A stretch of 64,000 bases of DNA, taken from NCBI RefSeq assembly GCF_020169515.1, contig NZ_JAHMHW010000006.1:226069-290068 (forward strand), given 5' to 3'. The notes under the pieces were generated by a model that did no database searches, was not told the origin of the DNA, and was given only the letters and a program-made list of their open reading frames with translations. The position numbers and the translations under genes were made by a program. This document shows positions 1 through 7,804 of the stretch, piece after piece (the first letter of the stretch is position 1; every line of letters begins with the position of its first letter). The DNA is from Paenibacillus vietnamensis (lineage in GTDB: Bacteria > Bacillota > Bacilli > Paenibacillales > Paenibacillaceae).

Positions 1-2
1 TG

Positions 3-647
3 CTGGAACAGACCTGTTTACGGCATTTGGCGGATTTGCTCGAGGCTTGTCACGGGATAAACGATATTGTCGCCGTCAGCGGCTATCGGACGAAATTCGA
101 GCAGGAGGAGATTTATGAATCCTCACTAGCCGATAATGGCGCCGAATACACCGCACGCTATGTCGCATTGCCCGATCGTAGCGAGCATCAGACGGGGCTG
201 GCCATCGACGTCGGCAAGCTGAACAAGGACGTGGATTTTATTGCACCGGCATTCCCCGACAGCGGCGTTTATAAGAGCTTTAAGAAGCTTGCCGCCCGGT
301 ATGGGTTCATTCAACGCTATAAGGAAGGAAAGGAATCCATAACTGAAATTTCTTGCGAGCCATGGCATTTCCGTTATATCGGCTATCCTCACGCCGAAAT
401 CATGGAGCGAAACGATTGGTGCCTGGAGGAATATATCGATCAGCTCAAAAACTACCCGTACGAGGATGGACATCTTGCATTCGAGGATGAACGTTCATTC
501 GTTGAGATTTATTATGTGGCGGCGGATGAAGGGGCTTTTACAACCATTCCTCTCGTAAAATGCGACCGATTCCTCTTATCGGGAAATAACCGCGACGGGT
601 TCATTGTTACTGCATTTCTGGATCAAGGAAGACACATTCATGTCTAA
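3..647 (+). CDS. VanXY/VanY-type D,D-peptidase, 5'-truncated by window edge
   Basis: Zinc D,D-dipeptidase/carboxypeptidase of the VanX/VanY (peptidase M15) family, which cuts D-Ala-D-Ala dipeptides or the terminal D-Ala of wall precursors. The reading frame is open to the left edge, so the true start is outside; a TTG at 27 is only an internal candidate. Visible motifs, counted from that TTG, are SGYRT at 18-22, SEHQTGLAIDVG at 52-63 carrying zinc ligands H54 and D61, and CEPWHFRYIG at 110-119 with catalytic E111 and ligand H114. The residues after the last motif resemble the bifunctional VanXY of vanC/vanG clusters. The 3' end overlaps the next gene, a VanT-like protein, which supports a van-type context. 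Family assignment is secure; whether it acts in resistance or in ordinary wall recycling is not known from this window. Confidence 0.85.
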   Translation: MEQTCLRHLADLLEACHGINDIVAVSGYRTKFEQEEIYESSLADNGAEYTARYVALPDRSEHQTGLAIDVGKLNKDVDFIAPAFPDSGVYKSFKKLAARYGFIQRYKEGKESITEISCEPWHFRYIGYPHAEIMERNDWCLEEYIDQLKNYPYEDGHLAFEDERSFVEIYYVAADEGAFTTIPLVKCDRFLLSGNNRDGFIVTAFLDQGRHIHV

Positions 648-1683
648 ACCGACTTACGGCGGACTGGATTGGATCAAGTTTGGTGCGGCCTTCATGGTTG
701 TTGCCAATCATACCGGCCCGCTTCTATCCTGCAGCGCCGCTGCCGATTTTTTCGTAAGCAATCTGTTTACCTGTATTGCCGTTCCGGTGTTTTTTATGAC
801 GGCCGGATTTTTATTTTTCCGTAAGCTAACCGGGGACCCATTAACAGATCGGAACGCTTTGCGCGGCTACCTGCTGAAAACTTTGAAATTATATGCGGCT
901 GCAATTTTGCTATATGTACCGCTGAATATGTACACGGGTTATTTTTCCGATTCCTTCACGGCGTATTCCTTGATCAAGGACATCGTGTTTGACGGTACTT
1001 TTTATCATCTATGGTATTTGCCTGCGCTAATGCTGGGCCTGGTTATTACTTTCGTTATGTATCGAAAAATGTCTATGAAAGCCATGCTGGCATCGGCGGG
1101 TCTGTTGTACATCGCGGGACTCTTAGGAGATAGCTACTATGGAACCATTCAGAATGGCGTAGGAATCGTCAACGTATACGAGGGATTATTCCATGTATTT
1201 GATTACACGCGTAACGGGTTGTTCTATGCTCCTATTTATTTGGCAATCGGGGCTTGGGCAGCCAAACGGCGGCCTTCGGAGAGAACGCCATCCGTCAATG
1301 CGGCTTTGTTTGCCGTGTCGCTCGGCATGATGTTCGTTGAAGGATCACTCCTGCACTCGTACGGAATTCCAAGGCATGACAGTATGTATATTTTCGCGCT
1401 GCCCGCCACTTATTTTTTGCTATGTTGGTCGTTGCAGTGGAAGGTCCGGTCAAGCAAATCGTTCCGGGAGTGGCGAGTATGGGTCTATATTTTGCACCCG
1501 CTCGCAATTGTGCTCGTTCGCGGCGCGGCAGAGGCGACGAAGCTGGAACGGCTATTTATCGCGAACAGCCTGCTCCATTTTGCCGCCGTTTGCCTGGCGT
1601 CGATCGGTATGGCCTCCATTACGGTATGGCTATTGGCGATTAGCCGGAATTCCGAGCGGTATGCTCTCTTTCATCGTGCTTGA
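640..1683 (+). CDS. VanT-like membrane acyltransferase (acyltransferase-3 family) without racemase domain
   Basis: A 347-aa polytopic membrane protein of the acyltransferase-3 family, with about ten hydrophobic segments. The N-terminus (GLDWIKFGAAFMVVANH, then IAVPVFFMTAGFLFF) resembles the membrane half of VanT, the serine racemase of vanC/E/G clusters. Full VanT is about 700 aa and ends in an alanine-racemase-fold domain; here the frame stops after the membrane half. I chose ATG 640, preceded by AAGGAAG, which overlaps the end of the upstream VanXY-like gene by 8 nt and implies translational coupling. It may be a natural single-domain member that modifies or moves a small molecule such as L-serine, or the remainder of a reduced van cluster. 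The function is inferred only. Confidence 0.7.
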   Translation: MSKPTYGGLDWIKFGAAFMVVANHTGPLLSCSAAADFFVSNLFTCIAVPVFFMTAGFLFFRKLTGDPLTDRNALRGYLLKTLKLYAAAILLYVPLNMYTGYFSDSFTAYSLIKDIVFDGTFYHLWYLPALMLGLVITFVMYRKMSMKAMLASAGLLYIAGLLGDSYYGTIQNGVGIVNVYEGLFHVFDYTRNGLFYAPIYLAIGAWAAKRRPSERTPSVNAALFAVSLGMMFVEGSLLHSYGIPRHDSMYIFALPATYFLLCWSLQWKVRSSKSFREWRVWVYILHPLAIVLVRGAAEATKLERLFIANSLLHFAAVCLASIGMASITVWLLAISRNSERYALFHRA

Positions 1684-1715
1684 CTGGGATAGGTCAAAGG
1701 TTAGTGCCAAACGGC

Positions 1716-2195
1716 TTATTTGTGGTATGGTTCCCCCCGATTTATCTTCACCGCCCGATAAATCTGCTCCACCAGCACCAGCCGCATCAGCTGGTGCGGC
1801 AGCGTCATGCGCCCAAAGCTCAGCTTCTGCTGGGCGCGCTTCAACACGGCGGGAGCAAGTCCCGTGCTCCCGCCAATAACAAAAGCCACGTGGCTCCGCC
1901 CATACGTGGCTAACTTATCGAGCTGGTCCGCGAGATCTTCGCTGGACCAGAGCTCGCCTTCGAGCGCGAGCGCGACGACATGCGCGTCCGGCTTCAGCTG
2001 CGCCAGAAGCCGTTCGCCCTCTCGCTCGCGCACCTGTGCTTCCTCCGCCGGACTCATCGTCTCCGGAGCTTTCTCGTCGGGCACCTCCGTGAGCGTCAGC
2101 TTCACGTAAGGCCCGAGCCTTTTGGCATACTCCGCTATGCCCATCACCAAATACTTTTCCTTCAGCTTCCCAACCGCCGCTATCTGAATATGCAT
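1716..2195 (-). CDS. rlmH: 23S rRNA (pseudouridine1915-N3)-methyltransferase RlmH
   Basis: A SPOUT-fold methyltransferase that methylates N3 of pseudouridine 1915 in helix 69 of 23S rRNA, using SAM, on the assembled ribosome. The 159-aa length matches the family. The C-terminal knot region shows [11 protein letters not shown] (about 105-115) and [24 protein letters not shown], both diagnostic of RlmH, followed by a conserved HK end (GEPYHK). It is the last gene of the minus-strand wal cluster, 31 nt after the small CxxC-protein gene, the same position as in Bacillus subtilis (formerly yydA). The identification is secure. Confidence 0.97.
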   Translation of the reverse strand: MHIQIAAVGKLKEKYLVMGIAEYAKRLGPYVKLTLTEVPDEKAPETMSPAEEAQVREREGERLLAQLKPDAHVVALALEGELWSSEDLADQLDKLATYGRSHVAFVIGGSTGLAPAVLKRAQQKLSFGRMTLPHQLMRLVLVEQIYRAVKINRGEPYHK

Positions 2196-2226
2196 GTCCC
2201 GTCCATCCTTCTATCCGTTCTCCGGC

Positions 2227-2394
2227 CTACACGACCAAAAACTCCGCAGCCTCGTCGCAAAAATCGCATTTCCGCGGCGGTTCCCAATCCGCAAACTGCG
2301 TTTCCTTCAAATCCACCACGTCCGGCGCATCCTCATACTCATCCACAAACCGATCCAATGCCTTCTCAATATCCGCTTTACATACACAATACAT
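2227..2394 (-). CDS. Small CxxH/CxxC-type protein (55 aa)
   Basis: A 55-aa acidic protein beginning MYCVCKADIEKALDRFVDEY and ending with CDFCDEAAEFLVV. It belongs by appearance to the small CxxH/CxxC family often found between htrA and rlmH in Bacillales; its function is unknown. A C-terminal CxxC pair is present. The N-terminal motif reads C-V-C-K-A-D rather than the usual C-x-x-H, so the histidine appears to be missing. The start is ATG with AGGAAG 10 nt upstream on the minus strand. It was found by reading the minus strand, is shorter than most gene callers' thresholds, and lies 31 nt before rlmH in the same direction. The metal-binding idea is inference from the cysteines. Confidence 0.85.
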   Translation of the reverse strand: MYCVCKADIEKALDRFVDEYEDAPDVVDLKETQFADWEPPRKCDFCDEAAEFLVV

Positions 2395-2504
2395 CGTCTG
2401 CACGCTTCCTATTCTGAATTAATGTTCGTCCAAAAAACGTTACACCCAGCATATCAGAAAACGCCACCCCATGTGAAGTCGGCAAAATACACCGGCTGCG
2501 CCCT

Positions 2505-2846
2505 CCTGAGCCGAAGGGAGAATGAACCCTTTTTTAAAACACACATCACGTTTCGCTTCCCCATCCACCTTCATTCCGAATCACCCGATCCTCCCCCCAG
2601 ACCTTCCTGAGCCGATGGGAGAGTGAACCCTTTTTCAAAACACACATCACGTCCCGCTTCCCCATCCACCCTCATCCCGCCATCAACCATCCTCCTCCCC
2701 CACACCTTCCTGAGCCGACGGGAGAATGAACCCTTTTTCAAAATACCCATCACGTCCCGCTTCCCCATCCACCTTCATCCCGCCATCACCCGATCCTCCT
2801 CCCCGCACCTTCCTGAGCCGATGGGAGAATGGACCCTTTTTCATTT
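2505..2846. repeat. ~103-bp tandem repeat, three full units and a partial fourth
   Basis: The gap between htrA and the CxxC-protein gene (2395-3063, about 670 bp) holds no convincing gene. Units begin with CCTGAGCCGA at 2505, 2606, 2709 and 2812, giving periods of 101, 103 and 103 bp. Each has the block GGGAGAATGAACCCTTTTT, then CATCACGT, then CGCTTCCCCATCCACC. The fourth unit matches only for about its first 35 bases. The period is not a multiple of three, so frames shift between units and the repeat is unlikely to encode protein. The plus strand is very C-rich. Confidence 0.9.
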
Positions 2847-2963
2847 CACCCACCATACCCCGCAATACCCGGTACCACCCATACCTCCCGCAAACCCATA
2901 TATAAAACACCGCTCATCCGCCCAAACTCCGCCCGCCCATCGACCATCAGCCTGAGACCAAAC

Positions 2964-3021
2964 AAAAAAAGCCGCAGAGCTATCCGAACGAGAGATCACT
3001 CTCCCGCTCGGTCCCTGCGGC
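2964..3021 (-). terminator. Rho-independent terminator after htrA
   Basis: On the minus strand, outer arms GCCGCAG/CTGCGGC enclose an inner stem CCGAGCGGGAGAG with its near complement, followed by seven T. It begins 43 nt past the htrA stop, so rlmH and the small CxxC gene probably need read-through or their own promoter. Confidence 0.85.
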
Positions 3022-3063
3022 AGCCGGCCAATTACACCGGCTCCTCAATCCAATAACCCCTAA

Positions 3064-4446
3064 CTACTCTTCAACACCTTTATCCTCCAGCTTAAACGAA
3101 GCGGTCTTCAGCTTCCCGCCGCGGTAAAAGCTGACCTCGATCTTGTCCCCGATCTTCTTGCTGTCGTACAAATACTTGCGAAGCTCGATCGTGCTTTCAA
3201 TTGACTCACCGTCCAGCTTGACGATAACGTCATTAAACTGCAAGCCCGCTTCCTTCGCAGGGCCAACCGCCTCGAGCACGATCACGCCGTCATAAATCTC
3301 GTCCGGCAAATGCAGCTCGATATCCTCCGGCAGCTCATCCTCTCCGCCGGCCGTACCCGACTCCGGCACAGCACCGCCCGAACCGGAGCCTGGGCCGCCC
3401 TCTCCCTGACCGCCGTTCATCGAGTCCTGCAGCGACTGCTGCTCCCAATACTGCTCCAAATCCATTGTATATACGCCTAGATATGGCCTAGGCACATGAC
3501 CAAGCTTCAGCAGGCTTTCCACTACCGGCATTGCATGATTGATCGGGATCGCAAAGCCGATGCCCTCTACGCCAATATCTGCAATCTTCATGCTGTTGAT
3601 GCCTACCACGCGCCCATTCAGATCGATCAGCGGTCCGCCGCTGTTGCCTTGGTTGATCGATGCATTAATCTGTATGACCTCCTGCTCCCAGTCATACACG
3701 CCGTCCTGATTCAAGGATACCGGCACGATTTGCCGCGTCTTGCTGATAATGCCCGACGATACGGAATCGCCGAGACCGAGCGGATTGCCGATCGCAATGA
3801 CATATTCCGCTGCGCGCAAAGTCGACGAATCGCCAATTTCCGCTACGACGTCAATTCCCTTGTCATCGATCTCCAGCACTGCCAAGTCGGTAATCTGATC
3901 CTTGCCGACTACACGAGCCTCGCGGCGCTCCCCGTTCATCAGCACGGCTTTCACCTCGGACGCGTTAGCGATGACGTGATAGTTCGTCACGATGATCGCC
4001 TTTCCGTCCCGCTTGTCGATGATGACGCCTGAGCCGACGCCCGCCTCTTGCAGCGTGCCTTCCCCTTCCGCGGCATCCTCATCCTGAACTTCCCCATCTT
4101 CCCCGATCCCGAAAGAAAACAGCTGCTCGTTAATAATGCTGACCACCGCCGGTCTGACCTTTGCGGAAGCCTGAATCGGACGCTCGAGCGGATCCACGGT
4201 CTGAATGACCCCAGAAGCCGGCGCCGAACCGTTCCACCCTGCTGCGCCGCTGCCGCCGCCAATAAACGCACTGAACAGAAGCGTAGCGGCAATCGCACTC
4301 GTGAACGAGGATACAATCGCGATGCGGACGGTCGTCCACTTGAGCCCCTTGCTTCTATATGGAAATGTAAAATCTTCTCTTCGACTTTCTCTCGCTGCAC
4401 GCCGTGAAACCTTTGTCGAGTAAAAATCATCGTCGAATAGGCCCAT
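3064..4446 (-). CDS. htrA: HtrA-like membrane-anchored serine protease with PDZ domain
   Basis: A 460-aa HtrA/DegP-type protease for surface protein quality control. It has a cytoplasmic basic N-terminus, one membrane segment at about 40-62, a trypsin-like domain and a C-terminal PDZ domain. The catalytic triad is visible: H157 (TNYHVIA), D187 (ITDLAVLEI) and S269 (INQGNSGGPLID). A Gly/Ser/Glu-rich stretch (about 344-372) interrupts the start of the PDZ domain, between YLGVYTMDL and the EIYDGVIVLEAVGPAKEAGL part. I chose ATG 4446 (MGLFDDDFYS) because GAGAGGAG lies 8 nt upstream; longer starts have no proper RBS. It lies downstream of walJ as in Bacillus (htrC/yycK), but here a small plus-strand gene sits between them. 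Confidence 0.95.
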   Translation of the reverse strand: MGLFDDDFYSTKVSRRAARESRREDFTFPYRSKGLKWTTVRIAIVSSFTSAIAATLLFSAFIGGGSGAAGWNGSAPASGVIQTVDPLERPIQASAKVRPAVVSIINEQLFSFGIGEDGEVQDEDAAEGEGTLQEAGVGSGVIIDKRDGKAIIVTNYHVIANASEVKAVLMNGERREARVVGKDQITDLAVLEIDDKGIDVVAEIGDSSTLRAAEYVIAIGNPLGLGDSVSSGIISKTRQIVPVSLNQDGVYDWEQEVIQINASINQGNSGGPLIDLNGRVVGINSMKIADIGVEGIGFAIPINHAMPVVESLLKLGHVPRPYLGVYTMDLEQYWEQQSLQDSMNGGQGEGGPGSGSGGAVPESGTAGGEDELPEDIELHLPDEIYDGVIVLEAVGPAKEAGLQFNDVIVKLDGESIESTIELRKYLYDSKKIGDKIEVSFYRGGKLKTASFKLEDKGVEE

Positions 4447-4616
4447 AACCATCGCTCCTCTCGATGCCCGCGACATCAAGACTATTTTTTTCAATCTAGG
4501 AATGTTTTCGGATGAAATGACTAAAATAATAATAGATTCGGACGACACGGCAGCCCTGTTTTTAAATAAATACCCAAGAGCCGCTTGTTCGTACCACCAA
4601 AGGAGAGATGTCGATT

Positions 4617-4838
4617 ATGAAAGCCAAAACGCCGGCCGCCTGGGAGCATGTACAGCTCGCCGCCAAGCTTGCCGATTTGAAGGATGATCATTACCGGACC
4701 GTTCTCACTTTAAGCGCCATGCTAGAGTTGCTGATAGAAAAAGGCATCCTGTCGAGAGAAGAGCTAAGCGCCAAAGCCGACGCGCTCGATGCGCAGCTGG
4801 AAACGCTTATTTCCGCTTCACTTCATCCCATGGCGTAG
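4617..4838 (+). CDS. Small hypothetical protein (73 aa)
   Basis: A small helical protein (MKAKTPAAWEHVQLAAKLAD...) containing LLIEKGILSREELSAKADALD, a pattern reminiscent of the helical segment of nitrile hydratase-like accessory proteins. I do not recognise a function. AAAGGAG precedes two possible ATGs: 4608 is only 2 nt away, so 4617 (about 11 nt) is preferred. It is transcribed away from htrA and converges on walJ, overlapping the last 32 nt of that gene. Codon use looks like that of its neighbours, and the good RBS argues that it is real. Confidence 0.7.
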   Translation: MKAKTPAAWEHVQLAAKLADLKDDHYRTVLTLSAMLELLIEKGILSREELSAKADALDAQLETLISASLHPMA

Positions 4839-5613
4839 GCCTGTCGTGATAGGTTGCGCGAAGCGGATGCTCGTCTTTTTTAAAGAAAATTCCGTTATCC
4901 TCTAATATGTTATTCACGGTCAGCATCGCTAAATCCATGACATTATGATCCAGGCTGAGATGAGCCAGATAGACGCGCTTCGTGCGGTCCGTCATGAGCT
5001 CAAGCAGTGCTTCACCCGCCGCGACATTCGACAAATGGCCGACATCGCTCAAAATTCTGCGCTTCGTATTCCACGGGTACCTGCCCATGCGCAGCATTTC
5101 CGTATCGTGGTTGGATTCCAGCACCAGTACGTCCGAGTCTATAATTTGCCGCTTCACCTTCTCGCTTACATAACCAAGATCGGTCGCGAGACTCAGCTTC
5201 TCGCCATCCTCGCAAAAGCAGTAGCCTACAGGCTCGGCCGCGTCATGCGAGATCGGATAAGACTGTACGACCATCGATCCGAACGAAATCTCTTCGCCCG
5301 TCTCCATATACACCCGCTTCTCCGGGGCGATCGTGCCCACATGACGCTCCATTGCGCCCCAAGTCGACTCATTCGCATAAATCGGAAGCTCGTACTTCCG
5401 GGCAAATGCGCCCAGCCCTTTAATATGATCGGAGTGCTCATGCGTGACGAACAGCGCATCCAGCTGATGACCGGATATCCCCCGCTCACGCATAAGCTCG
5501 TCCAGCTTCTTCGCGCTCATTCCGGCATCGACGATGACCGTCTTCTCGTTCCCCTGTACGATCGTCGCATTCCCCGTCGAGCCGCTCCCCAACACCGTAA
5601 ACCGCAGTCCCAT
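4807..5613 (-). CDS. walJ: WalJ/YycJ metallo-beta-lactamase-fold hydrolase
   Basis: A 268-aa metallo-beta-lactamase-fold protein of the YycJ/WalJ family. In B. subtilis the family is described as a 5' exonuclease linked to DNA mismatch repair, and in streptococci it links wall signalling to replication. The metal motif THEHSDHIKG is at about 56-65, with later ligands in SYPISHDA, LATDLGYV, LESNHD and LAHLSLDHN. It is the fifth gene of the wal operon, 32 nt after walI. Its 3' end overlaps a convergent small gene by 32 nt. Confidence 0.95.
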   Translation of the reverse strand: MGLRFTVLGSGSTGNATIVQGNEKTVIVDAGMSAKKLDELMRERGISGHQLDALFVTHEHSDHIKGLGAFARKYELPIYANESTWGAMERHVGTIAPEKRVYMETGEEISFGSMVVQSYPISHDAAEPVGYCFCEDGEKLSLATDLGYVSEKVKRQIIDSDVLVLESNHDTEMLRMGRYPWNTKRRILSDVGHLSNVAAGEALLELMTDRTKRVYLAHLSLDHNVMDLAMLTVNNILEDNGIFFKKDEHPLRATYHDRPTPWDEVKRK

Positions 5614-5645
5614 AGCTTTGAATCCTGTCCCTTCTCCCGCTCCCG

Positions 5646-6392
5646 TTAACCGTTCGCCTCATCCTCATTCATTTCATCCGTTGCAACTTCCCCGCTGATC
5701 GCATGCACGTAGTAAGGAGGCCCGCTTTCCAAAAGCACGCGCCATGACGGCGCCGACACCTGCTTCTCCGAGTCGAAAATTTGCCCGTGATAGCCCAGCT
5801 GTATATCGGTAATAACCGCCCCGTCCGGTAAATACGATTCGATCAGGCTCGCCACCACCTTGGATGCGGGCAGCACCTGCTTCGCTTCGCCGGTTCCCAG
5901 CAGCTCTACGCGATCCTGCTGAAAAGCCGTGATCTTCTGATTGCTGATATACAGCTTCAGCTTGGCGTCGAACATCGGATGACCCTCGACCATCCGGTGC
6001 AGCACGAACACATCTACGCTGCTGCTCAAGGAATCGTAAACGTACTGGTCAATGTCGGGTATATCCTTGCCCAGAGCCTTCACCAGCTCCGAATTCGTAA
6101 AAATAATCTTGCTGTCTACCGGCGTATCCAGCTGCACCGGATCCTTATTGCTGCGGCTCTCCGAATGCAATAAATACTGTAAGTCCCCGAGCTTAGGAGC
6201 CTCAAGCGGCAGTTTGGCTTCCAGCGAAATCCGCTTCTGCTGCATGAGCTGCACCTTATCCTGCGGCAGCTCTGCCGTATTCACGTTCACGTTCAGCTGC
6301 TCCCGGATATCCATCCACAGCTGATACCCGAGCAAAATATTAAGCAGCAAAAACGACATGATCAGCACACTTTTCGCCCGTCCCCAATCCAA
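5646..6392 (-). CDS. walI: WalI/YycI two-component system regulatory protein
   Basis: A bitopic membrane protein, 248 aa, with a short N-terminal cytoplasmic tail (MDWGRAKSV), one membrane helix at about 9-27 (LIMSFLLLNILLGYQLWMD) and an extracytoplasmic YycH/YycI-fold domain. In Bacillus it forms a ternary complex with WalH and the sensor WalK and restrains WalK. The start is TTG, supported by GGGAGGTGACAGCGG directly upstream. Gene order walK-walH-walI is conserved. Confidence 0.93.
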   Translation of the reverse strand: MDWGRAKSVLIMSFLLLNILLGYQLWMDIREQLNVNVNTAELPQDKVQLMQQKRISLEAKLPLEAPKLGDLQYLLHSESRSNKDPVQLDTPVDSKIIFTNSELVKALGKDIPDIDQYVYDSLSSSVDVFVLHRMVEGHPMFDAKLKLYISNQKITAFQQDRVELLGTGEAKQVLPASKVVASLIESYLPDGAVITDIQLGYHGQIFDSEKQVSAPSWRVLLESGPPYYVHAISGEVATDEMNEDEANG

Positions 6393-6439
6393 CCGCTGTC
6401 ACCTCCCGTTAGAGTTATCGTCAGCCTGTCCGGCTGAGG

Positions 6440-7804
6440 TTATCCCGTTGATTCCGCTCCGTTCATCGCGCCGGATGCGCTTCGGTCGTCCTGCTCCGGC
6501 GGCTCATAGCCGCTCGGATAGGCGTCCATCAGCACCTCCTCCGTTCCGTCCAGCAGGCGCACCGCCCATACCGGGCTGAACTTCAGCCGCTTGTCATCGA
6601 GCGGCGATGCCTGCAGAGCCGGGAACAGCGCCGTTACCTCGCCGCGCCTATCATATTTCAGCAGCGACTGCTCAAGCTCCTCGCCTCCGGGCAAATAACG
6701 GACACCGCGCGATTCCGCCTTTGGTCCGAGTGTAATCGTGGATCTGGCGTACTCGGTCACTAAACTCTGCTGAACCCTCAGCCTCATAAATCCGTAATGG
6801 AACGGCGGCGTATCGATAACCGGATACTGATCCACATATTGCTTGAACCTCAGATCCGTATCTGCGCCCTCAGGCGCCGGACTGACAAACCGGTGAACGC
6901 CGTCCCAGCCGCCGTGATCGTTAATAAAATCAACAGAAGCATAGACGTTATCGCTTAGCAGGTTCTCCACGCTTTGCGGCGCGGCGGGATTCGTATACGT
7001 AATCCACATGCCGTTCTGCTCGACCTGCAGTCCCCGCTTGCCGTCGGTGAAAATCTGCGACCCGCTCCGGTCCTCAAGCGACCTCGTCGTGCTCGGGTCA
7101 AAAAACATTCGCACCATCAAATCAGGCGAATACGCCTCGTAAGGAAACACCATGTCGGTCGTCTGTACCGGAGTTCGCGGCAAATAGAGGCCGTCCGGCG
7201 TCATCTCGTATTCCGTCTGGAATTGCCCGAAGCCGACATAATCCTGCACGTCGCGCACCGTCAGATCCGCCCGCACCGATTCATACACCATCTGGCCGTC
7301 GGCGCTGAAGAAGAACGTGCGCACCTCTTCCGTGCCCGTCGTCTTGAAAATCCAGATGCGGTCGATCGTTTCGTTCAAAAATAAAAGGTCGCCTTCCAGC
7401 TTCAGAAGCTTCTGCAGCAGCTCCACCGGAATGCCGTTCTCGAACCGCAGCTCGATGCCGATGTCTTCCTTGCGCACGTCCTCCCAATTCAGAACGTCGG
7501 CCGAGCTGCGCTGAAATCCTTTGAACTCGCGCCCTTGAATGCGCTGATTCAGAATCATTTCGTAAAACTGCGTCCCCGGATAGATGACCGTGTGCTTGTT
7601 ATTTCCCAGATGAACAATCAGTTCCTCCGGAAAAATAACGCTCTCCACACTAGTTGGCGGTCCCATCGGCTCGACATTTACATAATCCTGTTCGCTTCTG
7701 ACCATCGCGCCGAACCCGGGCATGCTGTAGGCCAGCAGATAGCTTTGCAGCAGGCTTAACGCGACCAGGATGATGAGTGCGGTCGTCTTTGCCTTCTCCA
7801 TCAT
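6440..7804 (-). CDS. walH: WalH/YycH two-component system regulatory protein
   Basis: A 454-aa membrane-anchored negative regulator of WalK. It has one N-terminal membrane helix (about 8-28) and a large outside domain built of YycH repeats, including NKHTVIYPGTQFYE, a YVGFGQFQTEYEMTPDGLY-like region and FHYGFMRLRVQQ near the C-terminus. Two consecutive ATG codons occur at the start; the first overlaps the walK stop (ATGA), indicating translational coupling. It is slightly acidic, and the C-terminal tail (DRSASGAMNGAESTG) is disordered. Identification rests on position and fold pattern. Confidence 0.93.
   Translation of the reverse strand: MMEKAKTTALIILVALSLLQSYLLAYSMPGFGAMVRSEQDYVNVEPMGPPTSVESVIFPEELIVHLGNNKHTVIYPGTQFYEMILNQRIQGREFKGFQRSSADVLNWEDVRKEDIGIELRFENGIPVELLQKLLKLEGDLLFLNETIDRIWIFKTTGTEEVRTFFFSADGQMVYESVRADLTVRDVQDYVGFGQFQTEYEMTPDGLYLPRTPVQTTDMVFPYEAYSPDLMVRMFFDPSTTRSLEDRSGSQIFTDGKRGLQVEQNGMWITYTNPAAPQSVENLLSDNVYASVDFINDHGGWDGVHRFVSPAPEGADTDLRFKQYVDQYPVIDTPPFHYGFMRLRVQQSLVTEYARSTITLGPKAESRGVRYLPGGEELEQSLLKYDRRGEVTALFPALQASPLDDKRLKFSPVWAVRLLDGTEEVLMDAYPSGYEPPEQDDRSASGAMNGAESTG

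Noticed and set aside
2571..2910. Minus-strand open frames inside the tandem repeat
   Set aside because: The repeat period is not a multiple of three and the frames change between units, so they are chance openings.
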